7,074 nt of DNA from Hyphomicrobiales bacterium (GCA_020029455.1 JAIBJH010000141.1:1-7074); one strand, 5' to 3'. Positions 1 to 6,005 are shown, counted from the stretch's first letter. Notes: a model not told the origin generated them from the sequence alone. Made by a program: numbers and translations.

Positions 1-187
1 CGATTTCGGAAAGCACTTTCAGCGATGAGCGATGAATGCTTTCGATTTCGTCGGTACTCAGCAGGTTCACGGGCGGGAAGACGCGCTTGCTCTTGATGCG
101 CGCCTGTTGCTGAATGCCCGTGGCGGCGGGGCGCCTCGTGCCCTCTCTGCGGTGGCGGCGGGCCGTTTCAGGGACAATCTCGCTCAT
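1..187 (-). CDS. MttB-superfamily methyltransferase, N-terminal part only (second paralogue)
   Basis: The reverse strand is open from an ATG at 187 down to base 1, giving 62 residues that begin MSEIVPETARRHRREG and reach IESIHRSSLKVLSEI at the window edge. This matches the N-terminus of the complete MttB-like protein at 1293-2870 in layout: a basic, disordered-looking leader of about 40 residues, then a proline-containing stretch, then a helix with IHRS (RIHRSALHILETI in the other copy). The family transfers methyl groups from methylated amines to a corrinoid protein. The ATG overlaps the stop of the LysR gene as ATGA, and a purine-rich GGAAAGG (complement of 192-198) lies 4 bases upstream inside the LysR coding region, so the two genes are probably translated in coupled fashion from one message. 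The catalytic barrel lies outside the window, so substrate type and the residue at the pyrrolysine position cannot be judged. Family assignment rests on the N-terminal similarity and on context. Confidence 0.8.
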   Translation of the reverse strand, partial: MSEIVPETARRHRREGTRRPAATGIQQQARIKSKRVFPPVNLLSTDEIESIHRSSLKVLSEI

Positions 188-1116
188 GCGGCCTTTCCGG
201 GGATCTTGTAGTTGCTCAATGCTGGGTCGCTCGCCACCTGTTTCACCAACCATTCCTCGAAGCGGCGCACCTTGGATTTCTTGCGGCTCTCATGCAGACA
301 GGCGAAATACCATTGGTGGCGGTGCGGCACGCGCAAGCCGAAAGGCTGCGCGAGGCGGCCCAGCTTGATTTCTTCCGTGGCGAAGGGGCCGATGGTCATG
401 GCGACACCCCTGCCCTCGATTGCCGCTTCCTGCGCGAGGATGTAACTGTCGACCGCGAGGCGGTTGGCGGGCTTCACGTCCTTTACGCCTGCTGCATCAA
501 GCCAGATCTGCCAGTCTTCCTCGGCGGTATAGACGTCGATCAGCTTGTGCTTGACGAGGTCGGCGGGTTTCCTGAGGCCGCTTTCACCCTGCAAAAGTTT
601 CGGTGAACACACAGGCACCAGCATGGATTGGAACAAGGGCGCATAGTAGTGGCCGGGGTGCTTGTTGCGGGCCAACACTAGCCCCACGTCGACGTTGCGT
701 TCGTCAAAATCCCAATCGACATAGGAGGTGGAGAGCCTCACCTTCATGTCAGGGAACCGGCGCTCAAAATCATGGAGGCGCGGGATCAGCCATTTGATGG
801 CGACCGTGACATAGACCTGGATGGTGAGCTCGTTGTCAACGGCGCTGGGGCGCACGGCGCGCGTGTGGGCCTCGATCTGGTCGAAGGCATCGCGCACGGT
901 GGGGAAATAGGCCTGGCCCACAGTCGTCAGTTCGGCGCGACGTGCGTCGCGGCGGAAGAGCGATATCCCCAACCGGTCTTCCAGCAGCTTGATCTGGTGG
1001 GAAACGGCAGAGCGGGTGATGCCGAGTTCCGAGGCGGCGGCGCGAAAACTGCCGAGCCTTGCCGCAGCCTCAAAGGCCGTCAGGGCACGCAAAGGGGGCA
1101 GATCACGCTTGGGCAA
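184..1116 (-). CDS. LysR-family transcriptional regulator, GcvA-type
   Basis: This 310-residue protein has the usual LysR length. Residues about 8-67 form the winged helix-turn-helix (LRALTAFEAAARLGSF, then RSAVSHQIKLLEDRLG and LFRR), in the style of GcvA and AmpR: 'PPL.AL.AFEAAAR' start, 'ITRSAVSHQIK' recognition helix. Residues about 90-300 form the periplasmic-binding-like effector domain. The start is TTG at 1116: an in-frame stop lies three codons upstream, no ATG precedes the HTH, and GGTGA sits 6 bases before the TTG. It is divergent from the MttB-like gene at 1293 and overlaps the minus-strand MttB paralogue (ATGA), an arrangement that suggests it controls both methyltransferase genes and its own operon. 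The effector is unknown; the methylated amine or a demethylation product such as glycine would be a reasonable guess. Family certain, target inferred. Confidence 0.95.
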   Translation of the reverse strand: MPKRDLPPLRALTAFEAAARLGSFRAAASELGITRSAVSHQIKLLEDRLGISLFRRDARRAELTTVGQAYFPTVRDAFDQIEAHTRAVRPSAVDNELTIQVYVTVAIKWLIPRLHDFERRFPDMKVRLSTSYVDWDFDERNVDVGLVLARNKHPGHYYAPLFQSMLVPVCSPKLLQGESGLRKPADLVKHKLIDVYTAEEDWQIWLDAAGVKDVKPANRLAVDSYILAQEAAIEGRGVAMTIGPFATEEIKLGRLAQPFGLRVPHRHQWYFACLHESRKKSKVRRFEEWLVKQVASDPALSNYKIPGKAA

Positions 1117-1292
1117 TTGGCTTCACCAATGGATTTCTACGGTTGACATAACACATATCTTTTCAAGTTGTTAGGTTTGCAATTTGCCTCATACCCGGCT
1201 CTGTGGTTAGATTTTTCGAACACAAAGACGGCCATTCTAGCGCTTCCGGCGACAGGCAATCGGGCGCAAAATAGGGCGAAACAGGACTGTCC
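1117..1292. promoter_or_regulatory. Divergent control region between LysR regulator and MttB-like gene
   Basis: This 176-base gap is AT-richer than its flanks and must hold the promoters for both the leftward LysR/MttB operon and the rightward MttB-like gene. For the leftward unit a possible -35 TTGCAA (1177-1182) stands 17 bases from a possible -10 GATATG (complement of 1154-1159). For the rightward unit TTGCCT (1184-1189) stands 17 bases from TTAGAT (1207-1212). The two candidates lie almost back to back, as is common for LysR-type control regions where one bound regulator affects both directions. No convincing long T-N11-A palindrome was found, so the operator itself is not placed. The boxes are weak (3-4 of 6 matches) and were found by eye; the existence of a shared control region is secure, the exact boxes are not. 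Confidence 0.45.
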
Positions 1293-2870
1293 ATGACTCT
1301 CACCGAAGACCTCACCAAGCGCCGCGGCGGCCGCGATGCGCGGCGCGCGATGCGAGCGCGACCCCTGACACTGGAAGAGTCGGCCGTGCGCCCCGGCATG
1401 TCGGGTGGACAATACCGGCCGCTGAAGGATGCGGACATGGAGCGCATCCACCGCTCGGCGCTGCACATCCTTGAAACAATCGGCCTTGGCAGCGCCATTC
1501 CGTCCTGCGTCGAGGCCATGACGGCGCGCGGCTGCTGGATGAGTGACAAGGGCAGGCTTTGCATTCCGGCGACACTTGTTGAGGAAACAATCGCCAAGGC
1601 ACGGCGCAATTTTGTGCTGCATGGCCGCGATCCGAAACACGACATGGAGCCTTCGGGTCGCCGCGTCTATTTCGGTACGGCGGGCGCGGCAGTCCATATC
1701 GTCGAACCATTGAAGCGTGAATATCGCGAGTCTGTGCTGGTCGATCTTTATGATGCGGGGCGCATCGTCGATCTGTGCGAACACATTCACTTTTTTCAAC
1801 GCCCGATCACGGCGCGCGACATGATCACGGGGCACGACCTCGACATCAACACCATGTATGCCTGCCTTGCGGGCACGCAGAAGCATGTGGGCACCAGCAT
1901 GGTGGACCCTGCCCATGTGAATGAGTGCCTGCAAATCCTTCACGCCATTGCGGGTAGCGAAGAGAAGTGGCGCGAGCGGCCCTTCGTGTCGCAGTCCAAC
2001 TGTTTTGTGGTGCCGCCGCTGAAATTCGCTGAGGATGCCTGCCGCTGCCTCGAAGCGGCAGCAAGGGGTGGCATGCCGGTGCTGCTGCTTTCTGCTGCGC
2101 AGGCTGGCGCCACTTCCCCTGCGGCGCTTGCGGGCACGGTTGTGCAAGCGGTGGCGGAATGCCTCGCTGGCCTTGTCTATATCAATTGCGTGGTTCCGGG
2201 CGCGGTGGCGATCTGGGGTCCATGGCCTTTCGTCTCTGACTTGCGCACGGGCGCGATGTCAGGCGGTTCGGGCGAGCAGGCGCTGATCACGGCGGGGTGC
2301 GCCCAGATGGGCCACTTTTATAATCTCACGGTGGGTTCCGCCGCCGGCATGTGCGATTCCAAATTGCCGGACATGCAGGCGGGCTATGAGAAGGGTGTGA
2401 CGGCTGGCATCGCGGCCATGACCGGCATCAACATGATGTATGAGAGCGCGGGCATGCATGCCTCACTGCTCGGCTTTTGTCTTGAGAGTTTGCTGATCGA
2501 CAATGACATGTTGGGATCGATCAACCGCAATGTGCGGGGCATCGAAGTCAATGACGAGAGCCTGTCGCTCGATGTGATAGCGGAGGTGTGCCTCGCGGGA
2601 CCGGGGCATTATCTCGGCAGCAACCAGACGCTGACGCTGATGCAGAAGGAATATGTCTATCCGCATATCGCCAACCGCATGAGCCCCAAGGAATGGAATG
2701 AGGCGGGCAAGCCCGATCTCATCGAGCGCGCCCATGCGCGGAAGATGGAGATCCTTTCGACCTACTATCCCAACTACATCCCCCGGGATGTCGATGACGC
2801 GATCCGCGCCAAGCACGACATCAGGCTGCCGCGTGAGGTGATGGAACCCGGCGATCCTAGGTGGCTCTAA
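1293..2870 (+). CDS. Trimethylamine methyltransferase (MttB) family protein, pyrrolysine-free
   Basis: The 525-residue length fits the MttB superfamily, whose members form a TIM barrel and move a methyl group from a methylated amine to Co(I) of a partner corrinoid protein. Family features seen: the N-terminal helix RIHRSALHILETIG (51-64), YFGTAGAAVHIVE (126-138), QRPITARD (169-176), the SKLPDMQAGYEKG barrel segment (356-368), and the C-terminal GPGHYLGSNQTL...EYVYP and LIERAHARKMEIL pattern (436-488). There is no in-frame amber codon, so it belongs to the pyrrolysine-free branch, which includes bacterial betaine demethylases such as MtgB (glycine betaine), rather than true trimethylamine MttB. 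The start at 1293 is supported by alignment with the N-terminus of the paralogue at 1-187; the ribosome binding site is weak (AGGAC). It is divergent from a LysR regulator, and the matching corrinoid protein lies at 6065-6763. Substrate unknown; a quaternary amine is the likeliest class. Confidence 0.92.
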   Translation: MTLTEDLTKRRGGRDARRAMRARPLTLEESAVRPGMSGGQYRPLKDADMERIHRSALHILETIGLGSAIPSCVEAMTARGCWMSDKGRLCIPATLVEETIAKARRNFVLHGRDPKHDMEPSGRRVYFGTAGAAVHIVEPLKREYRESVLVDLYDAGRIVDLCEHIHFFQRPITARDMITGHDLDINTMYACLAGTQKHVGTSMVDPAHVNECLQILHAIAGSEEKWRERPFVSQSNCFVVPPLKFAEDACRCLEAAARGGMPVLLLSAAQAGATSPAALAGTVVQAVAECLAGLVYINCVVPGAVAIWGPWPFVSDLRTGAMSGGSGEQALITAGCAQMGHFYNLTVGSAAGMCDSKLPDMQAGYEKGVTAGIAAMTGINMMYESAGMHASLLGFCLESLLIDNDMLGSINRNVRGIEVNDESLSLDVIAEVCLAGPGHYLGSNQTLTLMQKEYVYPHIANRMSPKEWNEAGKPDLIERAHARKMEILSTYYPNYIPRDVDDAIRAKHDIRLPREVMEPGDPRWL

Positions 2871-2874
2871 GTTG

Positions 2875-2990
2875 CAAAATCGTCATCCCGTGCAAGCGAA
2901 GCGCGACACGGGATCCCCTGAAGAGGATCAACGCGTGCACCCATCGAAAGGGTTCAATGAGTCCCGGCTTTCGCCGGGATGACGGTTTTG
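2875..2990. repeat. Intergenic palindromic mosaic repeat (CGTCATCCCG type)
   Basis: The gap after the MttB-like gene is framed by inverted arms CAAAATCGTCATCCCG (2875-2890) and CGGGATGACGGTTTTG (2975-2990), complementary at 15 of 16 positions. Inside are two hairpins: ATCCCGTG (2885-2892) pairing with CACGGGAT (2907-2914), and TCCCGGC (2962-2968) pairing with GCCGGGA (2973-2979) across the four-base loop TTTC. The two local hairpins compete with the long outer pairing. Such CGTCATCCCG/CGGGATGACG elements are familiar dispersed intergenic repeats in alphaproteobacteria. Only one copy is visible here, so dispersal is inferred. Lying right after the stop codon, it may also trim or stabilise the 3' end of the MttB-like message and separate it from the next operon. 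Confidence 0.75.
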
Positions 2991-3016
2991 GAAAACTACC
3001 CCTATCAAAGAATGAT
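2988..3016 (+). promoter_or_regulatory. Possible promoter for the Fe-S / homocysteine methyltransferase operon
   Basis: TTGGAA (2988-2993) and AATGAT (3011-3016) are separated by 17 bases, each matching the sigma-70 consensus at 4 of 6 positions. It lies at the edge of the palindromic repeat and would start transcription near 3023, only a few bases before the first ATG of the Fe-S gene. Read-through from the upstream MttB-like gene is the alternative. Found by eye only. Confidence 0.25.
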
Positions 3017-3026
3017 ATGAGAGGGA

Positions 3027-3689
3027 ATGGAACATCCCGTGCTCATGCGTATCCGGCGAGAAGGATTCACACCGCTCGGCTGGTTTGTGCCGAAACCTAC
3101 TGATGATGTTCCTGATGACGCAAAATTCGTAATCCTCATCGGAAATGCGGGGCCGGAGATGTTCCGGCGCTTCGCATCGGAGCGCAATCCGGCGGCTGAC
3201 CTGATGGATGACTGGACTCGCGACTCCATCGATCAGCTTGCTGCCGATCTTGATTCAAAGGCTGTCTACCCATTCGATCGCCCACACCTGCCCTTCCTGA
3301 CCTGGGCGCGGCGGGGTGGCGGCGGGTATGTCTCTCCATTGGGGCTCAACATTCATCCTACCTATGGTCTATGGCATGCCTATCGAGCCGCCCTGCTCTT
3401 TCCGGTGGCGTTTGACCTGCCGCGGCATGATGCGGGTGCGAGCCCTTGTGACGGCTGTGCCGCGAAACCTTGCCTTTCCGCCTGTCCTGTCCATGCCTTT
3501 GACGGGAAGAGCTATGATGTTGCCGCCTGCGGGCAACATATTCTGCTTGATCGCACACAGAGTTGTGATCCCGGCGGTTGCAAGGCAAGGCTTGCATGCC
3601 CGGTGGGAAAGACATTTACCTATTCACCCGCGCAGATGGCCTTTCACATGAAGGCCTTCGTCAGAGAGCGGGCAAAGGAGTTGTTGTGA
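3027..3689 (+). CDS. Two-cluster 4Fe-4S ferredoxin-like protein
   Basis: A 220-residue soluble protein with no signal peptide or membrane segment. The first 135 residues have no motif I can name. The C-terminal part carries eight cysteines suited to two [4Fe-4S] clusters: C141-x2-C144-x4-C149-x3-C153-P and C168, C180, C185, C191-P. The order of CP-ended motifs recalls the ferredoxin domain of epoxyqueuosine reductase (QueG) and reductive dehalogenases, but the catalytic N-terminal domain of those enzymes is absent. It overlaps the homocysteine-methyltransferase-family gene by GTGA, so they are translationally coupled. An electron-transfer role, possibly reducing the corrinoid protein, is inference. 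The start is uncertain: GAGGG is only one base from the ATG at 3027; in-frame GTG 3039 and ATG 3045 are alternatives. Confidence 0.85.
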   Translation: MEHPVLMRIRREGFTPLGWFVPKPTDDVPDDAKFVILIGNAGPEMFRRFASERNPAADLMDDWTRDSIDQLAADLDSKAVYPFDRPHLPFLTWARRGGGGYVSPLGLNIHPTYGLWHAYRAALLFPVAFDLPRHDAGASPCDGCAAKPCLSACPVHAFDGKSYDVAACGQHILLDRTQSCDPGGCKARLACPVGKTFTYSPAQMAFHMKAFVRERAKELL

Positions 3690-4600
3690 GTTACGGCAGG
3701 ATCAAGGACATGCTGCGCCGAGGAGAGATCATCATCCTCGATGGCGGCACTGGCACGGACATCCAGCGGCGCGGGGCGCCCATGAGCGGCGATACCTGGT
3801 GCGCCGATGCCAACCTCACCCATGGCGATATCGTGCGTGCCGTCCATGCGGACTATGTGGCGGCAGGGGCCGATATCGTGACAGCCAATACCTATGCCAC
3901 GAGCCCCCTGCTCTTCACTCATATCGGGCGTGCGGCGGAGGTGCCGCGCATCGACAAAATGGCCGTGCAATATGCGCGAGAGGCGGCGAAGGACAGTGGC
4001 GTTTGCGTAGCGGGTTCCATGTCCACCATGCGACCCATGCAATCCGGCTCCGACCGCAACCAACTCGCCCATGAATGGGAGGAGGAAAAGGCTCGCGCCC
4101 TTTTCACCATGAAGGCGGATGGACTCAAGGCAGCGGGCGTTGACCTCATCATGATGGAGATGATGCGCGATACGGATTACGCCGTTTATGCCAGCGAGGC
4201 CGCGCTGGCGACGGGCCTCCCCGTATGGATCGGCCTATCGGCAGAGCGTGGCGAGAGCGGCGAATTGCAAGGCTGGGGCCGTGCCGATTGCTCATTAGAT
4301 GATATTTCAGGGGCACTTGCCGCGCTCAAGCCAGACGTCATGTGCATCATGCACACATCGCCCAATGATACGGATGAGGCAATCAAGATTTTGAAGCGGC
4401 ATTGGCATGGTCCCATCGGCGTCTATCCGGAGAGCGGTTACTTCAAGTCTCCGGACTGGGAGTTTGTCGATGTCATCCCGCCTGGCGAGTTGGTGGCTGC
4501 CAGCAAGCGCTGGCAGGGTCTGGGTGCAACAGCCTTCGGCGGTTGCTGCGGCATCGGACCGGAGCATATCGCGGCATTGGCAAAGGAGATGCAGAGATGA
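3686..4600 (+). CDS. Homocysteine S-methyltransferase family protein
   Basis: A 304-residue protein of the Hcy-binding TIM-barrel family (as in MetH N-terminal module, BHMT, MmuM), which transfers a methyl group to the zinc-bound thiol of homocysteine. Seen: DGGTGTDIQRRG (19-30), the N-terminal glycine-rich substrate loop; TANTY (71-75 approx.), the usual 'T(N)T' strand end; and the complete three-cysteine zinc site, C220 (in DVMCIMHTS) and C287-C288 in FGGCCG. The GTG start at 3686 is chosen because it overlaps the upstream stop (GTGA) and follows AAAGGAG (3674-3680) by 5 bases; the frame stays open further upstream but that sequence is inside the Fe-S gene. The next gene overlaps by ATGA. 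Beside an MttB-like protein and a stand-alone corrinoid protein, it could take methyl from the corrinoid protein to make methionine, or act as a direct betaine or S-methylmethionine methyltransferase. Family firm, methyl donor unknown. Confidence 0.92.
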   Translation: MSYGRIKDMLRRGEIIILDGGTGTDIQRRGAPMSGDTWCADANLTHGDIVRAVHADYVAAGADIVTANTYATSPLLFTHIGRAAEVPRIDKMAVQYAREAAKDSGVCVAGSMSTMRPMQSGSDRNQLAHEWEEEKARALFTMKADGLKAAGVDLIMMEMMRDTDYAVYASEAALATGLPVWIGLSAERGESGELQGWGRADCSLDDISGALAALKPDVMCIMHTSPNDTDEAIKILKRHWHGPIGVYPESGYFKSPDWEFVDVIPPGELVAASKRWQGLGATAFGGCCGIGPEHIAALAKEMQR

Positions 4601-4974
4601 AGAAGGGAAGCTGCCTGTGCGGCGGCGTAGCGTTTGAGGTGGATGGCCCGTTGCGGCAGGTGGTGGCCTGCCATTGCGGCCAATGCCGGAAGCAATCAGG
4701 CCACTATGCGGCCTTCACCGCCTGCGATGATCCGCACCTCACCTTCACGCGGCAGGATACGCTGACCTGGTATGCGGCAAGCGACATGGCCAAACGTGGC
4801 TTCTGCAAGGAATGCGGATCGCTGCTTTTCTGGAAGGGCCATGGGCGCAGCTATACTTCCATTGCCGCCGGCGCCATCGATGGGCCCACGGGTCTCCATC
4901 TCGAAGGCCACATCTTCTGCGCCGACAAGGGCGACTATTACGAGATCACTGACGGGAAATATCAGAGAGCGTAA
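4597..4974 (+). CDS. GFA family protein (glutathione-dependent formaldehyde-activating-like)
   Basis: A 125-residue protein with the full set of GFA-family (Mss4-like fold) zinc cysteines: C6-x-C8-GG near the start, CHCGQC (C25, C27, C30) and CKECG (C70, C73). The founding member, Gfa of Paracoccus, was reported to speed condensation of formaldehyde with glutathione, though most family members have no proven reaction. The ATG overlaps the upstream stop (ATGA) and is preceded by AAAGGAG 8 bases upstream, so it is the last gene of a three-gene operon. In a demethylation cluster a role with formaldehyde or a glutathione adduct is plausible but unproven. It ends just 2 bases from the end of the convergent DUF1638 gene. 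Confidence 0.9.
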   Translation: MKKGSCLCGGVAFEVDGPLRQVVACHCGQCRKQSGHYAAFTACDDPHLTFTRQDTLTWYAASDMAKRGFCKECGSLLFWKGHGRSYTSIAAGAIDGPTGLHLEGHIFCADKGDYYEITDGKYQRA

Positions 4975-4976
4975 TT

Positions 4977-5609
4977 TTAGGACCGTGCGCGCAACTCCGT
5001 TTCCAGCTCGCCGTAGCCGGTGAAACGGTATTCGTAATCCAGCCCGAGCTTGCGGGCGGCAGCTTCAGCCTTCTTTCGCAAGTCAGCGTCTTCGACCTGC
5101 GCCAAATAGACAACCTTGGTGTAGTGCTGGAAATAGTCTTTCAGCAGTTCCGGGTGGCGGTCGAGCCCCAAGCCTTCCCAGATCAGCTTGTCGAACTGGC
5201 GGGCAAGATAGTCCGTGAGATAAAACGCGGTGAATTCATCATTTGACTTCGCTGCGAAGACGGCATTGCCGGAGAAGAAAGCGTAACAGTGGGGGCCGTC
5301 AATGCGGTCGACTCCCTCCTTGGCCAGGAGCGCATCCAATTGGCCGCCTGTTCCGCAATCGCCATAGAGGACATAGGTCGACAGATATTGCCCGCGGGTC
5401 TTGTCAAGGATTTCGGCAACGCCAGGCACGATCAATTCCGGCGTGTTGTGCCATTTGGCGGGCAGGCACTGGATGTCAAATCCGGTCCAGCGGTTCTGCT
5501 CCACAAGGTCGACGATTTCGCGGGCCAAAGCACCGCAGGCAATCAGCAAAACACGGGCGTTTTCCGCGTGTTTTTCGTAGGTTTCCGATGGCTTGAGGGT
5601 GACGGGCAT
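4977..5609 (-). CDS. DUF1638 domain-containing protein
   Basis: A 210-residue soluble protein recognised as DUF1638 by its run of conserved blocks: VLLIACGALAREI (20-32), CLPAKWHNTPELI (48-60), YGDCGTGGQLD (82-92) and GPHCYAFFSG (105-114). The conserved C25, C48, H54, C85, H107 and C108 suggest metal or cofactor binding; no reaction is established. The family occurs in methanogens and bacteria and is repeatedly found with MttB-type methyltransferases and their corrinoid proteins, as here. It is convergent with the GFA gene, with 2 bases between stop codons and no room for a separate terminator, so the two transcripts probably overlap. The ATG at 5609 is the likely start, lying shortly before the first conserved block; the ribosome binding site is poor. 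Confidence 0.88.
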   Translation of the reverse strand: MPVTLKPSETYEKHAENARVLLIACGALAREIVDLVEQNRWTGFDIQCLPAKWHNTPELIVPGVAEILDKTRGQYLSTYVLYGDCGTGGQLDALLAKEGVDRIDGPHCYAFFSGNAVFAAKSNDEFTAFYLTDYLARQFDKLIWEGLGLDRHPELLKDYFQHYTKVVYLAQVEDADLRKKAEAAARKLGLDYEYRFTGYGELETELRARS

Positions 5610-5819
5610 ATTCGCTGAGTGGGCCTTGAAATCAATAACCAGACATTAACTAAAAACACTTGGCATTTTCCAAAATCACGAGACCGTTCTAAACCTCCAG
5701 ATTGATTTTAGTCGCTGTTAAGAGATGGCGCATAGATTGGACCCATATTCACGAGGCAATCGGCATAAAGCTGGCTGTCGGACGTGGATAGGTGCTGTAA
5801 GTAACTCTGGAGTATCAGT
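5610..5819. promoter_or_regulatory. Divergent gap between DUF1638 and the Flp pilin
   Basis: This 210-base AT-rich gap must carry promoters for both flanking genes. For the leftward DUF1638 gene a candidate is TTGGAA with GTTAAT 17 bases on (reading the complement, about 5673 back to 5645). The same region holds the small palindrome TTGGCATTTTCCAA (5660-5673), a possible operator overlapping that -35 box. No convincing sigma-70 or sigma-54 promoter could be fixed for the pilin gene. No RNA gene or riboswitch was recognised. Confidence 0.3.
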
Positions 5820-5969
5820 ATGTTCAAGTTCCTCAAGGACGAATCCGGCGCGACCGCTATTGAGTATGGTCTCATCGCTGCTGCTACGGGTCTCGCCCTC
5901 GTTGTCGTGCTGCCGAGCATCTCGTCCGGCCTGAACACGACCTTCACCTCGATCGCTGGCGCTATGTAA
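5820..5969 (+). CDS. Flp/Fap-type pilin
   Basis: A 49-residue type IVb pilin precursor starting MFKFLKDESG. The leader is 10 residues and basic, ends in glycine, and is followed by ATAIEYGLIAA, so prepilin peptidase would cut after G10 to leave a 39-residue mature pilin with glutamate at +5 and tyrosine at +6. Residues 16-31 form the hydrophobic helix that anchors in the inner membrane before assembly. Flp pilins are the major subunit of Tad/Cpa pili used in surface attachment. GGAG (5809-5812) stands 7 bases before the ATG. No tad/cpa genes adjoin it, so this is an orphan or dispersed pilin copy inside a methyl-transfer locus, with its own terminator. It is too short for many gene finders. 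Confidence 0.93.
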   Translation: MFKFLKDESGATAIEYGLIAAATGLALVVVLPSISSGLNTTFTSIAGAM

Positions 5970-6005
5970 CATAGCGCTTCCTCGCCGGTTCAGCCGGCTT
6001 GGAAG
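5959..6005 (+). other. Two tandem hairpins at the 3' end of the pilin message
   Basis: First hairpin: GCGCTATG (5959-5966) pairs perfectly with CATAGCGC (5970-5977), and the three-base loop is exactly the pilin TAA stop codon. Second hairpin: CTTCC (5977-5981) pairs with GGAAG (6001-6005) and GCCGG (5984-5988) with CCGGC (5994-5998) around TTCAG, with a 2x2 internal loop. Together with the terminator just downstream this makes a heavily structured 3' end, plausible as protection of an abundant pilin mRNA. Confidence 0.7.

Noticed and set aside
1137..2147. Long minus-strand open frame (336 codons) opposite the MttB-like gene
   Set aside because: Arg/His/Ala-rich translation with no recognisable domain, lying wholly antisense to a clear family member; a high-GC shadow frame.
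1293..2870. Pyrrolysine-containing MttB split by an amber codon
   Set aside because: The reading frame is uninterrupted and ends in TAA at full family length.
2885..2990. CRISPR or insertion-sequence end
   Set aside because: There is no set of regularly spaced direct repeats, no transposase and no target duplication; the structure fits a dispersed palindromic repeat.
3578..3685. N-terminal extension of the homocysteine methyltransferase from ATG 3578
   Set aside because: It would overlap the Fe-S coding region by over 100 bases, has no family similarity, and the GTG at 3686 has a strong ribosome binding site and a stop/start overlap.
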